A stretch of 64,000 nt of DNA from G963691835 sp963691835 (GTDB lineage Bacteria > Pseudomonadota > Alphaproteobacteria > Thalassobaculales > Thalassobaculaceae). Shown piece by piece: positions 1 to 9,497 of the stretch; the stretch's first letter is position 1, and each line of letters starts with the position of its first letter. The position numbers and the translations under genes were made by a program. The notes beneath the pieces were generated by a model. It saw only the letters and a program-made list of their open reading frames with translations. It did not search any database and was not told the DNA's origin. The DNA is taken from the NCBI GenBank assembly GCA_963691835.1, contig OY829383.1:806001-870000 (forward strand), read 5' to 3'.

Positions 1-1
1 C

Positions 2-238
2 GCCCTGGCCCGAGTAGTTCGATGAGTTCTCAGCCAATTCCATGTCAAAATTCGGGTATTTGAAGACAATCACTCTATTGAGTGAACTTGTCTCAAATAA
101 TGGGTTCGACAGATCTTTAAGCTTCTGCGTGATCTCCAGTACGTTGAGGTTCGTGCTGGGGCCACCGTTGAGGATCTGATCGAGAATGGGAGTGAGTTCC
201 TTACGCTTTTTGCGCTCCTGTTGAGCTCGGACTTGCAT
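2..238 (-). CDS. Unrecognised protein, N-terminal part only (runs off left edge)
   Basis: The minus strand is open from an ATG at 238 to the window edge, giving 79 residues with no stop. The N-terminus is strongly basic (MQVRAQQERKKRKEL) and is followed by a mixed segment. I do not recognise a family. There is no strong ribosome binding site, only a weak AGG about 10 bases before the ATG. It lies upstream of an AT-rich gap and IS debris. It could be the start of a real gene or a chance open frame; the rest of the gene lies outside the window. Confidence 0.4.
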   Translation of the reverse strand, partial: MQVRAQQERKKRKELTPILDQILNGGPSTNLNVLEITQKLKDLSNPLFETSSLNRVIVFKYPNFDMELAENSSNYSGQG

Positions 239-750
239 CGTGTCTGCCTATCGTGTGTCGACGCTCGACGGTGAAACGCTGTGCTGTACCGCAGACTTAG
301 TTATGACGAAGTAAATCTTTCACGCAGGGTAACAGTCATAGGTCAACGTTACCCTTTATTCAATACCATCACATAGTCATAAATATTATTTAATTATTGA
401 ATAGACTATTTCATATTATAAAAACCCTAATACTTTATTAAAAGAATTTACTCGCACTGCCTTCAGTATTTTGGAAATAAAATATCAAGTAATTTATGCG
501 AGATACGCATTTGTCTGATTTTGTATCATCTCTGCTTCCGATTTAGTGTGTAAAAAATTTCTGATTAGTCGATATTGAAAAGAGTACAGCGACCAATTAT
601 TCTATATCAGGGTGCTCGTTGGCTGATTATCGATCGACGGTTTGAGAAAGTTGGCGGCCTGTGTGGTGGGGGCGGGATTGAGGTGACCTTGATCAGGTAG
701 CGGGCCACCGAACGATACATGCGCTCCATCCTCATAGATCGCGTGGAGGG
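239..750. other. AT-rich intergenic stretch
   Basis: Bases 300-600 are very AT-rich, with no coding frame I can support on either strand. From about 600 the sequence becomes GC-richer. An 80-residue minus-strand frame (602-844) overlaps the chemoreceptor remnant out of frame and looks like noise. No RNA gene or clear terminator was seen. Confidence 0.4.
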
Positions 751-978
751 CTAAGCTCGTCGCTCCACCCGGACGGTTTGGTCCCAATGACGTCGGTTCG
801 CCTCGGGAACCGAGGTTCGGATGACACGGGCCAGGTTTGAGCACAGCGTCCGGATCTCTTCTCCAAGTCCCTGCGCTTCGGCGGACAGACTATCCGCTGT
901 CATATTGACGCATGAAACTTCTTCGGACACGGATTGGATTTTCCGGGCGACATAGCGGGTTGTCTGGCCCCGAAGAAG
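751..978 (-). pseudogene. C-terminal tail of a methyl-accepting chemotaxis protein, cut by an IS
   Basis: Read leftward from 978, the frame gives about 75 residues ending at a TAG (751-753). The pattern SVSEEVSCVNMTADSLSAEA followed by heptad-like residues and a basic tail (VIRTSV..ANRRHW) is what is seen at the membrane-proximal end of MCP signalling domains in alphaproteobacteria, where a PilZ-like tail sometimes follows. The upstream part of the gene is missing because the frame stops at the left end of the IS407-type element at 979. A remnant of a chemoreceptor gene fits best. The assignment rests on heptad pattern and style rather than on the diagnostic hairpin tip, which is absent. Confidence 0.5.
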
Positions 979-1028
979 TGGTCCACCTATTGGGCTAGAT
1001 CTGGCCCGTTTTGGAGGAAGATCGAGAG

Positions 1029-1307
1029 ATGTCAGGCAAGCGTTTAAAGCCCGAAGAGATCGTTATGAAGTTGCGGCAGGTTGAGGTGCTGCAGGGGCAA
1101 GGAGTAAGCACGTCGGAAGCTGTTCGACAGGTTGGAATGACGCAGCACACCTACTACAGGTGGCGCCGTCAGTATGGCGGGATGAGCCGGGACCAGCTGA
1201 AGCGATTGAAGGATCTTGAGAAGGAAAACGCTCGGCTTCGCCGGGCGGCATCGGATCTGACCCTGGACAAGATGATCCTGAGCGAAGCTGCACGGGGAAA
1301 CGTCTAA
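1029..1307 (+). CDS. IS407-type transposase OrfA (helix-turn-helix subunit)
   Basis: This 92-residue protein carries the IS3 OrfA pattern: KRLKPEEIV...LRQVEVL, then TQHTYYRWRRQYGG (helix-turn-helix) and a leucine-rich coiled coil (KRLKDLEKENARLRR). In the intact family OrfA binds the IS ends and is fused to OrfB by ribosomal frameshifting. The ATG at 1029 is chosen because GGAGGA lies about 10 bases upstream; a TTG at 1011 is possible but less likely. The frame itself is intact, but its OrfB partner is broken. Confidence 0.75.
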   Translation: MSGKRLKPEEIVMKLRQVEVLQGQGVSTSEAVRQVGMTQHTYYRWRRQYGGMSRDQLKRLKDLEKENARLRRAASDLTLDKMILSEAARGNV

Positions 1308-2200
1308 GCCCTTCACATCGTTGAAAATGCATTGACCGGGTTCGTCAGAGCCTGTGCGTCTCTGAACGCCGGGCCTGCCGCACGCTCGGTCAGCATCGCT
1401 CCACCCAGCACAAGGTGCCGTGCGGTCGGCCCGATGAGGAACGACTGTCAGCCGACATCATCGAACTGGCGACCCAATACGGGAGCTACGGCTACCGGCC
1501 GGTGACAGCCCTGCTCAATCAGGCAGGCTGGCACGTGAACCACAAGCGGGTAGAGCGCATCTGGAAGCGTGAAGGGCTAAAGGTGCCGAGCAAGCAAAGG
1601 AAGCGCGGTCGTCTTTGGCTGAATGATGGCTCATGCATTCGGCTGCGACCAGAACGGCCGAACCATGTCTGGTCCTATGACTTCGTGCAGGACCGGAACC
1701 ATGACGGCAAGGCCTATCGCATTCTCGTCATTCTCGATGAGTTCAGCAGGGAGTGTCTGAAGCTGCAGCTGGGTAGAAAGCTCAATTCGATCGACGTCGT
1801 TGATGCCCTCTAGGACCTGTTCATCCTGCGCGGCCCGCCGGAATACATCCGATCCGACAATGGACCGGAGTTCATTGCCCAGATCGTCAGGGACTGGATT
1901 GCCGTCGTCGGTGCCAAGACGGCGTACATCACGCCAGGCTCGACCTGGGAGAACGGTTATGTGGAGAGCTTCAATGCCCGCCTCAGGGCAGAGCTGCTCA
2001 ACGGCGAAATCTTCTACAATCTGAAGGAGGCCCGCATCGTCATCGAGCAATGGCGGAAGCACTACAACACCATCCGGCCACACAACGCGCTCGGATATAG
2101 GCCGCCGGCCCCCGAAAGCATCATCCCACCAAGCGGATCGGCCAGCTCCGCTACGCTCCGCCGCCCGCCCCGCTTGGCCGGAGAGCCGACAATGCATTAG
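1301..2200 (+). pseudogene. IS407-type transposase OrfB with two in-frame stops
   Basis: One frame carries the whole integrase-core region: VNHKRVERIWKREGLKVPSK, WSYDFVQDR, RSDNGPEF and ENGYVESFNARLRAELLN, with the DDE residues present. It is interrupted by TGA at 1322-1324, where family members usually have arginine (consistent with CGA changing to TGA). A second stop, TAG at 1811-1813, lies in the DAL-stop-DLFILRG region, where serine is usual (consistent with TCG to TAG). The frame ends at TAG 2198-2200. Two nonsense changes with no frame loss suggest fairly recent inactivation. Confidence 0.75.
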
Positions 2201-2216
2201 CATCGTAACCGGACCA

Positions 2217-2693
2217 CTCGGTGGGGGCAGGCCAGTCTGGCGATTCACGTGAAGCGCAAGCTCAACAGCCAGGACGTTCTGCACGTGCTGGGCAAACTGT
2301 TCGTGCGGCACGGTCCGCCGGCGCATATCCGCTCCGACAACGGACCGGAGTTCGTAGCACTCGCCGTCCGGACCTGGCTCCACAGGCTGAACGTTCGCAC
2401 CCTTTTCATCACCCCAGGCTCGCCCTGGGAGAACGGCTACAACGAGAGCTTCAACGGCAAGCACAGGGACGAGCGCCTGAACCGCGAGATCTTCGACACA
2501 CTGCGTGAAGCCCAGGTGCTAATCGAACAATGGAGACGCTTCTACAACACCGAACGGCCGCACAGCTCGCTCGGCTACCGACCACCCGCTCCAGAAGCCT
2601 TCTTGCCCGCAAAACCGCCTCTCGGATACGGACTACCCACCAGCCGCAATCATGCGGCCAACGTGACCAGACTCGAACTCTGGAACTGGACCA
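2217..2693 (+). pseudogene. 3' fragment of a second IS407-type element (OrfB C-terminus)
   Basis: A second OrfB C-terminus follows directly: LAIHVKRKLNSQDVL, RSDNGPEF, PWENGYNESFNGKHRDERLN and a final LGYRPPAPE-type segment, ending at a stop at 2696-2698. The right IS end, read inward, starts TGGTCCAG at 2693, matching the ends of the first copy. The upstream two thirds, including OrfA and the first catalytic Asp, are missing. The two copies differ clearly in sequence, so this is a related element and not a duplication. Confidence 0.7.
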
Positions 2694-3676
2694 CCTAGTG
2701 AAGTCACCGATACTGCAATCACATTAACGAAGCCTAACAGCAATACGCAGCAAAGCTAACCCAAGAGACCCGATGAAGAACGGCAGACTGATCGTTTAAT
2801 GATTAGTCCGCCACTCTCCCGGGGCAGGAGCGACTACTGAGCCGCGAGGGGGTCTGCCCCTTTTCGACGTTGAAACCTGGAGAACGCTCAACGCCATTAG
2901 ACCACCAAACCGGTTGCGAACCGTCAGAATGACTAACCGAGCAACCCACCCTGCGCTGTTTGAATGGCCCCCACTGGAATTGTTTTGGATATATGAAGAT
3001 CCTGGAAATCAAGGACGACGCCGAAAACTCGACAGCTCATGATATTCAACGGCAGTGACGACAATAACGTATGACGGCAGCCCTCTTTACGTACGTAACT
3101 AATCCTCACTGCTTTTGATTTTCTCATATGCCTCTCAATACATTTTCTCATTCATACGTATACGCTCAATTACTACCCTCGCCTGCGCCGCCGCTCTCAA
3201 ATACGTCTTATGCTTCCTCTTTCGTACCGCTACGTACTCTACTAAATCTTATCGGCCGTCGTCAGAACCCGCCCCATAACACCCCTTCAAGCACGCTTCA
3301 CGGACAGCGTGACCTAAGACAATAAATTCTATATGCAAATATTTTGTATTTTTTTAATTAAATCATTCAACTCTTCAAACTCCACCATTCCTTGACGATT
3401 AACAGAACAAAGACAAATACGGTAGGATTGTTTCGCAGAATGCAAAATTCTGAGCACACTTAAAGTTCTGCGATAGACGTTTTGGTTAAAATAATATGAG
3501 TCACTAATGTTTACCCTTCATATAATTATTTACATATTTCCAAATTCCCATACAACCAAGGCATCTCACTATAGAAATTAAGAGTTTTGAAAAATATCAC
3601 CCGCCCTATCTCCCACCCCATCAGCGCGATGAACCTTGCATAACGCCCTTAGACCTTGCAGACACGGAGTATACTC
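2694..3676. other. Long non-coding stretch after IS remnants
   Basis: Nearly 1 kb with no supportable gene. Bases 2800-3000 are GC-richer and contain a hairpin-rich segment resembling the untranslated end of some IS, but no transposase is recognisable there. From about 3330 the sequence is very AT-rich and probably holds the promoter of the chemoreceptor at 3677. Short frames at 2803-3012 and 3128-3325 have no recognisable content. Confidence 0.4.
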
Positions 3677-5437
3677 ATGAACTTCAAGAACATCAGCGTC
3701 CAAATGAAAACACTGCTAATTGTACTTATATCTGCGCCTCTCCTATTAGGATCGACCATATATGCTGTAGTCGCCATGCAGAAAATCGGTGTTGAACTGC
3801 AAGAAGTAACCGTCGATGACATGCCACTTACACGCCATCTCACAGAGGTCACCGTCGCTATTTTGCATCAAGCAACCTACATGGAAAAAGCGCTAAGATA
3901 CGGCGAGAGTATGGCCACAGATGCATCAGACAGAGTCACGTATGAAGAGACGCTACGAGCTTTTGACAAATCATCCGCAGAAACTGATTCAATATATCAA
4001 GACATATTAAACGAAATAGAATTAGCCATTGATCATGCCATTAATTATCAAAGAGAAAAAAGCGAAAAAGAATACAACATACTAAAGGATGAAGTGATCG
4101 TTGCGTTGAATGTTTACAGCCAATTTATTGATTCTTTTAATGAAACGAGACGATTGATCGACAATGGCCACATGGAAAAAGCTCACAGGGCCGCTTACAA
4201 GACTGAGGATTTAGCCGACTTAGCGAGTTCTACGACGGAAAAAGCAACGTTTCATATTGAAAAATTCACTGAAACATCCTTGCGTGAAGTACTTGAACAT
4301 GAACAAACTGCGCTTACAATTGTTATGGGGCTGATGATTGCTGGACTACTAAGCGGCATCTTCTCAGGTTGGTACGTTGGACAATCTATCTCTCGTCCCT
4401 TGGCTGATGTCACGATGCAGATAAACACCATGGCGGAAGGGAATACCGATCTCACCGTTACAGTCGATGAAAACCGCCGTGACGAAATTGGGACACTGCA
4501 AAAGGCCGCCTCGGTGTTTCTGGAAAGCCTAAAAAACTCCCAGAAACTAGAAGACGAGAAGCGATTGAACCTTCAAGCGCAACAGGAAAAATTCGCGGTC
4601 CGAGAACAGCTCACCAGTCACTTTGACTCTAAGGTAGAAAGCATCCTAGGCGAAGTAAACATAGCAACAGAACAGATGGGCGGAGCCGCCGCCTCCTTAA
4701 CAGAGGTGGCAAGCCAAACCAATTCACAGGCAACAGCCGTATCAACCGCGGCGATTGAAGCCGCGTCAAATGTCCAGACCGTGGCAACAGCCGCACAGGA
4801 GCTGTCGGTGTCACTAGAGGAGATCAGCAGACGGGTCACTGAATCAAACGAGTCTATGTCGGAGACAGCTCAAAAAGCGCACGAAACAAACGAAATCGTT
4901 GAGAACTTGAAAACATCCGCTGTGCGAGTGGGGGAAGTCGTAGAAATGATTGAGAAGGTGGCAGAACAAACAAATCTGCTAGCGCTTAATGCAACAATTG
5001 AAGCTGCAAGAGCGGGCGAGGCTGGCAAAGGCTTTAATGTTGTCGCATCGGAAGTAAAGGCACTCGCTGGCGAAACTGGAAAAGCTACCGAGGAAATCAC
5101 ATCGCAGATTTCACAGATGCAAGCTCAAACCGAACGCGCGGTTTCAGTGATCACAGATATGTCTCGGATGATTCATGACGTAAGCGAGCACTTCTCAAGC
5201 ATTGCAGCAGCCGTGGAGCAGCAGAATGCTGCAACGGCAGAAATTAGCCAAAACGTACAACAAGCTGCAGCCGGCACTGATGAAGTAACAACCAAGATAA
5301 CATCTGTGTCTGACGGGGCTCAGACAACTGGCGCCGCAGCAACCCAGGTCAGCGATGCAATTCGCTCTGTGTCCGAGCATACAATATCAATAAACGAGCT
5401 TATCACTGATTTCTTGGAAAGGGTAAAATCAGCTTAG
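3677..5437 (+). CDS. Methyl-accepting chemotaxis protein
   Basis: This 586-residue inner-membrane chemoreceptor transmits an unknown periplasmic signal to CheA/CheW. One membrane helix (about residues 9-30, TLLIVLISAPLLLGSTIYA) and a second near residues 215-240 flank a helical periplasmic domain. A HAMP linker follows (SRPLADVTMQINTMAEGN), then the MCP signalling hairpin with tip EQTNLLALNATIEAARAG. The ATG at 3677 is preceded by GGAG seven bases upstream; an upstream in-frame TTG at 3656 lacks a site. No C-terminal NWETF-type CheR docking pentapeptide is present. The gene is AT-richer than the core genes at the right of the window. Confidence 0.93.
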   Translation: MNFKNISVQMKTLLIVLISAPLLLGSTIYAVVAMQKIGVELQEVTVDDMPLTRHLTEVTVAILHQATYMEKALRYGESMATDASDRVTYEETLRAFDKSSAETDSIYQDILNEIELAIDHAINYQREKSEKEYNILKDEVIVALNVYSQFIDSFNETRRLIDNGHMEKAHRAAYKTEDLADLASSTTEKATFHIEKFTETSLREVLEHEQTALTIVMGLMIAGLLSGIFSGWYVGQSISRPLADVTMQINTMAEGNTDLTVTVDENRRDEIGTLQKAASVFLESLKNSQKLEDEKRLNLQAQQEKFAVREQLTSHFDSKVESILGEVNIATEQMGGAAASLTEVASQTNSQATAVSTAAIEAASNVQTVATAAQELSVSLEEISRRVTESNESMSETAQKAHETNEIVENLKTSAVRVGEVVEMIEKVAEQTNLLALNATIEAARAGEAGKGFNVVASEVKALAGETGKATEEITSQISQMQAQTERAVSVITDMSRMIHDVSEHFSSIAAAVEQQNAATAEISQNVQQAAAGTDEVTTKITSVSDGAQTTGAAATQVSDAIRSVSEHTISINELITDFLERVKSA

Positions 5438-5446
5438 CTATAAAAT

Positions 5447-5488
5447 TGGAGGGTGCAGTAAAACACACAAATAGCAGTGCACCCTCCA
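5447..5488 (+). terminator. Stem-loop after the chemoreceptor gene
   Basis: A perfect 11-base inverted repeat (TGGAGGGTGCA at 5447-5457 and TGCACCCTCCA at 5478-5488) is separated by 20 bases and begins 10 bases after the stop codon. It has no following T run, so it is either a weak or Rho-assisted terminator or an mRNA-stabilising hairpin. Confidence 0.45.
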
Positions 5489-5785
5489 GCCCGCATAGGC
5501 CGTAGTATCACATTCAGCTCGACCAGACTCTTGTAAGGATTAGAATTGACTATCACTACTAGTAACATTGGGTGATTTATATTAAATGAATACGGATAAC
5601 GCATTCATTTGTCCGAAAAACAAACGATAAATCAGGTAACTACGTGCAACTTTCGTCTAATCTGTTAATGACATTATAATTTTTGTTGATTTATATGTAC
5701 GTTTTTACATTTTAATCACGTAGAAATTATACTTTCGACATGCCAACTTGAGGTCACGTGAATGGAAAAATGATAGGAAACGCTG
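5489..5785. other. AT-rich leader upstream of the triple-CHASE3 receptor
   Basis: About 300 bases of strongly AT-rich sequence with no coding frame, presumably holding the promoter of the gene at 5786. I could not single out a convincing -35/-10 pair. AGGAAA lies about 7 bases before the start codon. Confidence 0.4.
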
Positions 5786-8440
5786 ATGAAAATCTCGGAT
5801 TGGAAAACTCGGGACAAAGTACTTTTCGGCGTTCTATCCCCACTCTTGCTCCTGCTTGCGCTCGGTGGGGCGAGCTATTACGCTGTAAACTCTCTGGCCT
5901 ACACCAATAAATGGGTGGATCACACACGAGTAGTACTTTTTCAAGCAGCAGAAATTATTGGTGCAGCGGTGGATATGGAAACCGGCATGCGCGGTTACCT
6001 GCTAGCTGGACAAGAGGAATTTTTAGAGCCCTACATTGATGGGCAGGAAAAGACCTACAAGCTACTCCAAGATCTACAGTCCACTGTGGATGATAACCCG
6101 CCCCAGGTTGCACGACTTCGAGAAGTAGAGGCAACGCTCAAGCAATGGCAAAAGGACGTCACAGAGCCAACCATCCAACTCCGTCGCCAGATCGGCGATG
6201 CGCGGACGATGAACGACATGGCAAGGTTGGTTGGAGAGGCTCGCGGCAAGACCTACTTTGATAAGTTCCGAGGGCAAGTTGACACTTTTACTGGACGAGA
6301 AGAGGACCTTTTAAAAGAACGCGTAGACGCGTTCGATGATGCAAGCGCATCTGTTTCGAGTGACCTAACGCTTATGAAAAATACTCTAGATTGGGTCAAC
6401 CACACATACAGAGTATTGGCGTCAGCCCAAGGAATCATCGCAAACGCGGTTGATATGGAAACCGGCATGCGTGGTTTTATGCTTGCAGGGGAAGAAGAAT
6501 TTCTAGAGCCCTACGTTGCCGGAGAAGCTGCGTTCTTCGACAACATTTTGGAACTTCAAGAAACGGTTAGTGATAACCCCCCGCAAGTCGCGAAACTCGG
6601 CGAAGCACAAACCTTGATTCGAGACTGGATTGAGCAAGTCGTAGAGCCAGGCTTCGTCCTTCGTCGCAATGTCATAGAGGGGAACGCACAACTTTCGGAG
6701 ATAGATGCATATGTATCGGAGAAGCGGGGAAAGCGGTTCTTTGATCGATTTCGAGCCGTAATCGCAGAATTCTCAACCGAAGAAGAGGTTTTGCTGAAAG
6801 AACGCACAGCCGCGGCCGATATGGCAACTAACAGGCTAACAGCAAACTTAGGCACCATGAGAGATACCGAAGAATGGGTTACCCATACCTATAAGGTAAT
6901 AGCTGAGGCTAAAGACATTCTCGCGGCTGCCGTTGATATGGAAACCGGAATGCGGGGGTATCTGTTGGCTGGAAAAGAGGAGTTCCTCGAGCCATACGTA
7001 GCTGGGCGAGAAACGTTCAGCAGCCGGGTCACGGCACTTAAAAGTACCGTTTCCGACAATCCAGCGCAGGTGACGCTTTTAGACGAAATGCAGGCAAACC
7101 TCGACTCTTGGCAGGCTGATGTGACCGAACCAACAATCAATCTACGGCGCGAGATTGGTGACGCGAAGACTATGGACGATATGGCCGACTTGGTCGGGGA
7201 AGCGCGGGGAAAGGTCTATTTTGATGAATTTCGAGCATTAATGGGGGAGTTTTCCAAAATTGAAGAAGACCTCATGAAGCAACGAATGAGTGACAGCCGA
7301 AACACACTTGAGATCACATACTATATAATCTTTGGATGTGTCATTCTGGGTTTGCTTATCGGAACCGCGGTCGCACTGATCATCGGACGGCTTGTTTCCA
7401 GACCCATTGTTACGATGACGGCTTCAATGAGCCGGCTCGCAAACGGAGATACCTCAATAGAGATACCGGGTCGCGACCGTAAAGACGAGTTAGGTCAGAT
7501 GGCAGAGACAGTCGCGGTATTTCGTGACAATCTCATTCGGACTTCCCAACTAGTCGAAAAAGAACTAGCCGAGCAAAAATCTAAAGAGGCGCGAAACGAG
7601 GCTCTCTCGAATCTGACGCAAAATTTTGAACAGGACATTAAAGACGTCCTATCGAACTTCGAAACTGCAACAGATCAACTCGGTCAATCTGCTTCAAAGA
7701 TGCTTGAAACCGTCAACTTGACTAATGAACAGGCGACGACCGTTGCCGCGTCATCAGAGCAAGCGACGGCGAATGTACAGAATGCTGCAAGCGCAGCGGA
7801 AGAACTGACCGCATCGATCAGGGAAATCGGTGTCCAAGTAGAGAGACTCTCAACCATCGCGTCGCAGGCAGCAACCACCGCTCATAATAGCCAAGGTAAG
7901 ATTAGTGAGTTGGTAACTGCCGCAGATCGCATTGGCGAAGTGGTCGAGCTCATCAAGGATGTATCCGAGCAAACCAACCTTCTTGCCCTAAACGCCACCA
8001 TCGAGGCGGCACGTGCTGGCGAAGCCGGAAAAGGGTTTGCAGTTGTCGCTTCAGAAGTGAAAACGCTAGCCAATGAGACCAGCCAAGCGACCGAACAAAT
8101 TGCTGCACAGATTGTGGAGATACAGTCTGCCACGAAAACCGCAGCATCTGCCAATGAGGAAATTGCTTCAGCTATCGGGGATCTAGATGAGATTAGTTCA
8201 AGTATCTCAGCGGCGGTTGAGCAACAACAAGCATCCACTTCAGAGATTGCTGGAAACGTTGAGCAAGCAGCGATTGGGACTTCTGGAGTAAATGAGAACA
8301 TACAGATTGTGACTAGTGCTGCATCAGATGCTGGGAGTGCGGCCGATCTCGTTGGAAATTCGGCTAAATCTATTGAAGGTCAAGCTGGGCATCTCAATTT
8401 GGCCATCAATAAATTCCTATCTAGCGTCAGAGCTGTATAA
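5786..8440 (+). CDS. Chemoreceptor with three tandem CHASE3-like sensor repeats
   Basis: This 884-residue inner-membrane methyl-accepting protein has TM1 near residues 11-36 and an unusually long periplasmic region of about 470 residues. That region consists of three copies of a 160-residue unit. Each copy has VDMETGMRG (residues 62-70, 222-230 and 383-391), then a LAG.EEFLEPY motif and an (S/D)DNP.QV motif. This is the CHASE3 signature (helical extracellular sensor of unknown ligand). TM2 lies at about 510-534, HAMP at 535-587, and the MCP hairpin has its tip EQTNLLALNATIEAARAG near 728-745. Normal CHASE3 receptors have one such domain, so the triplication is notable. A good ribosome site (AGGAAA) precedes the ATG. 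Confidence 0.93.
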   Translation: MKISDWKTRDKVLFGVLSPLLLLLALGGASYYAVNSLAYTNKWVDHTRVVLFQAAEIIGAAVDMETGMRGYLLAGQEEFLEPYIDGQEKTYKLLQDLQSTVDDNPPQVARLREVEATLKQWQKDVTEPTIQLRRQIGDARTMNDMARLVGEARGKTYFDKFRGQVDTFTGREEDLLKERVDAFDDASASVSSDLTLMKNTLDWVNHTYRVLASAQGIIANAVDMETGMRGFMLAGEEEFLEPYVAGEAAFFDNILELQETVSDNPPQVAKLGEAQTLIRDWIEQVVEPGFVLRRNVIEGNAQLSEIDAYVSEKRGKRFFDRFRAVIAEFSTEEEVLLKERTAAADMATNRLTANLGTMRDTEEWVTHTYKVIAEAKDILAAAVDMETGMRGYLLAGKEEFLEPYVAGRETFSSRVTALKSTVSDNPAQVTLLDEMQANLDSWQADVTEPTINLRREIGDAKTMDDMADLVGEARGKVYFDEFRALMGEFSKIEEDLMKQRMSDSRNTLEITYYIIFGCVILGLLIGTAVALIIGRLVSRPIVTMTASMSRLANGDTSIEIPGRDRKDELGQMAETVAVFRDNLIRTSQLVEKELAEQKSKEARNEALSNLTQNFEQDIKDVLSNFETATDQLGQSASKMLETVNLTNEQATTVAASSEQATANVQNAASAAEELTASIREIGVQVERLSTIASQAATTAHNSQGKISELVTAADRIGEVVELIKDVSEQTNLLALNATIEAARAGEAGKGFAVVASEVKTLANETSQATEQIAAQIVEIQSATKTAASANEEIASAIGDLDEISSSISAAVEQQQASTSEIAGNVEQAAIGTSGVNENIQIVTSAASDAGSAADLVGNSAKSIEGQAGHLNLAINKFLSSVRAV

Positions 8441-8626
8441 CTACAATGTTAGCAATTGGGAATAGAGATGCAAAATGGGTCGATCATGATTGACCAGCTC
8501 AATGGCTTCCATTGTCGTTTGAGACGTTTATTCGAGGCCGAGAAAACGTGGTCAGTTGCGATTGGTCAGAATGAGCCATTTAACATCGTCCCTGCATCGC
8601 TAGGCTAGGTAGAGTCCACTATCCTT
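8441..8626. other. Short gap with a 46-codon frame
   Basis: A small open frame begins with an ATG at about 8468 and ends at a TAG near 8608. Its sequence resembles nothing I recognise, and it sits next to IS debris. I see no hairpin terminator after the receptor gene. Confidence 0.25.
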
Positions 8627-8632
8627 TCTGAG

Positions 8633-8800
8633 ATGGAACAGATAAAGAGCCGTTGGCTCATCGAAGAGCAGATCATCGCGACGTTGCGTAGCTTAGTGCC
8701 TAGTCAAAAGATGGCGATTATCTACAGCCGTCACAGGATCAGAGGCGCGATGATCTACAAGTGGAGACCTCGAAGTACCGTTGGATTTTGGTTTTTGCCG
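8633..8800 (+). pseudogene. IS3-family OrfA remnant
   Basis: The frame reads SRWLIEEQIIATLRSL, then YSRHRIRGAMIYKWRPR. This is the degraded helix-turn-helix of an IS3 OrfA (family form: EEQIIA.L.E...G...(A/V)CR.HGIS..TFYKW). No OrfB follows, because the sequence switches to a piece of an IS5-type transposase on the other strand. Confidence 0.55.
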
Positions 8801-8899
8801 GCTAAGAGCGCTTGGCTGGAATTTTTTCTATGCCCTCTGTTCCTCGATTATTGAATGATCGGTGGCGGATATCGTTGGTTTTTGGCTATGCGGGCGCAG

Positions 8900-9142
8900 T
8901 TATCCCCGGAGCCAGGCGATGCGCGACGTGTTGTAGGCGAGATTTGCAAGGCCGAACTTTGTCCGGGCACAGGCAATGCCGATGGTCCGGACGATGAACT
9001 TCATCCGCGCCTTCTGCTCGGCGAAGACGTGACCCACTCTGGACCTCACCGCTGAATTTGCTGCGTTCGCCTTGGCGGTTCGCCGAGGCGTCGGTTTACC
9101 CTTGGGCTTCCCAGGGTGGATACGGCTGACCTTGCCGATGGC
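8900..9142 (-). pseudogene. IS5-family transposase C-terminal remnant
   Basis: Read leftward, an 80-residue frame between stops contains RVGHVFAEQKARMKFIVRTI, IGIACARTKFGLANLAYN and a final RIAWLRG, the typical C-terminus of one IS5 subgroup: the catalytic Glu helix followed by the conserved NLAYN..R end. The N-terminal two thirds with the catalytic Asp residues are missing and no terminal repeats were located. It is a dead fragment. Confidence 0.65.
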
Positions 9143-9145
9143 CTA

Positions 9146-9497
9146 TAGATAGAGCAGTCGCTGATCACTCCGGCTCATAGCCAGTAGAAACGAAGTGTTT
9201 CTAGCCTTATTGGCGCACTCCGATCTATTCCGTCGGACTAAAAAACCGCCGATCGGCGCCATCCCAGCGATTTTTTTGAGAGCACTAAAAGAAGGGACTT
9301 CCAGCCAACGATCCTGTCTATCGCTTGATCCTTTCTTAGCAAGCTATGCTATTGAGGCGTGGATACGATGGTCTTTCTTGAAGAAACTTCCTTTTCTAAA
9401 GCAATATAATATATAGAAATAACTTGACTGATGTTGAATATTTTTCTGACGGAAAAACATTAAAATATCTCTAAACAAACGGGAGAACTTTGGTGCA
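9146..9497. other. Intergenic stretch
   Basis: About 350 bases with no supportable gene; a 73-codon plus-strand frame (9195-9416) has no recognisable content. The last 100 bases are AT-rich, and GGGAGA precedes the start codon at 9498. Confidence 0.3.

Larger units (their letters stand above)
979..2216 (+). mobile_element. IS3-family (IS407-type) insertion sequence, full length but inactivated
   Basis: The left end begins TGGTCCAC (979) and the right end, read inward, begins TGGTCCGG (2216), enclosing about 1.24 kb, the usual size for this group. Inside are orfA and an orfB broken by two nonsense codons. No matching 4-base target duplication is visible at the two ends (GAAG on the left, CTCG on the right), so one flank has probably been rearranged. 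The left end interrupts the chemoreceptor remnant and the right end abuts a second, truncated copy of a related IS. Confidence 0.75.

Noticed and set aside
1631..2464. 277-codon antisense frame across the IS407-type copies
   Set aside because: It spans the junction of two separate IS copies and lies opposite real transposase motifs.
3128..3325. 65-codon frame upstream of the chemoreceptor
   Set aside because: No ribosome site, no recognisable pattern, and high Ser/Pro content from skewed composition.
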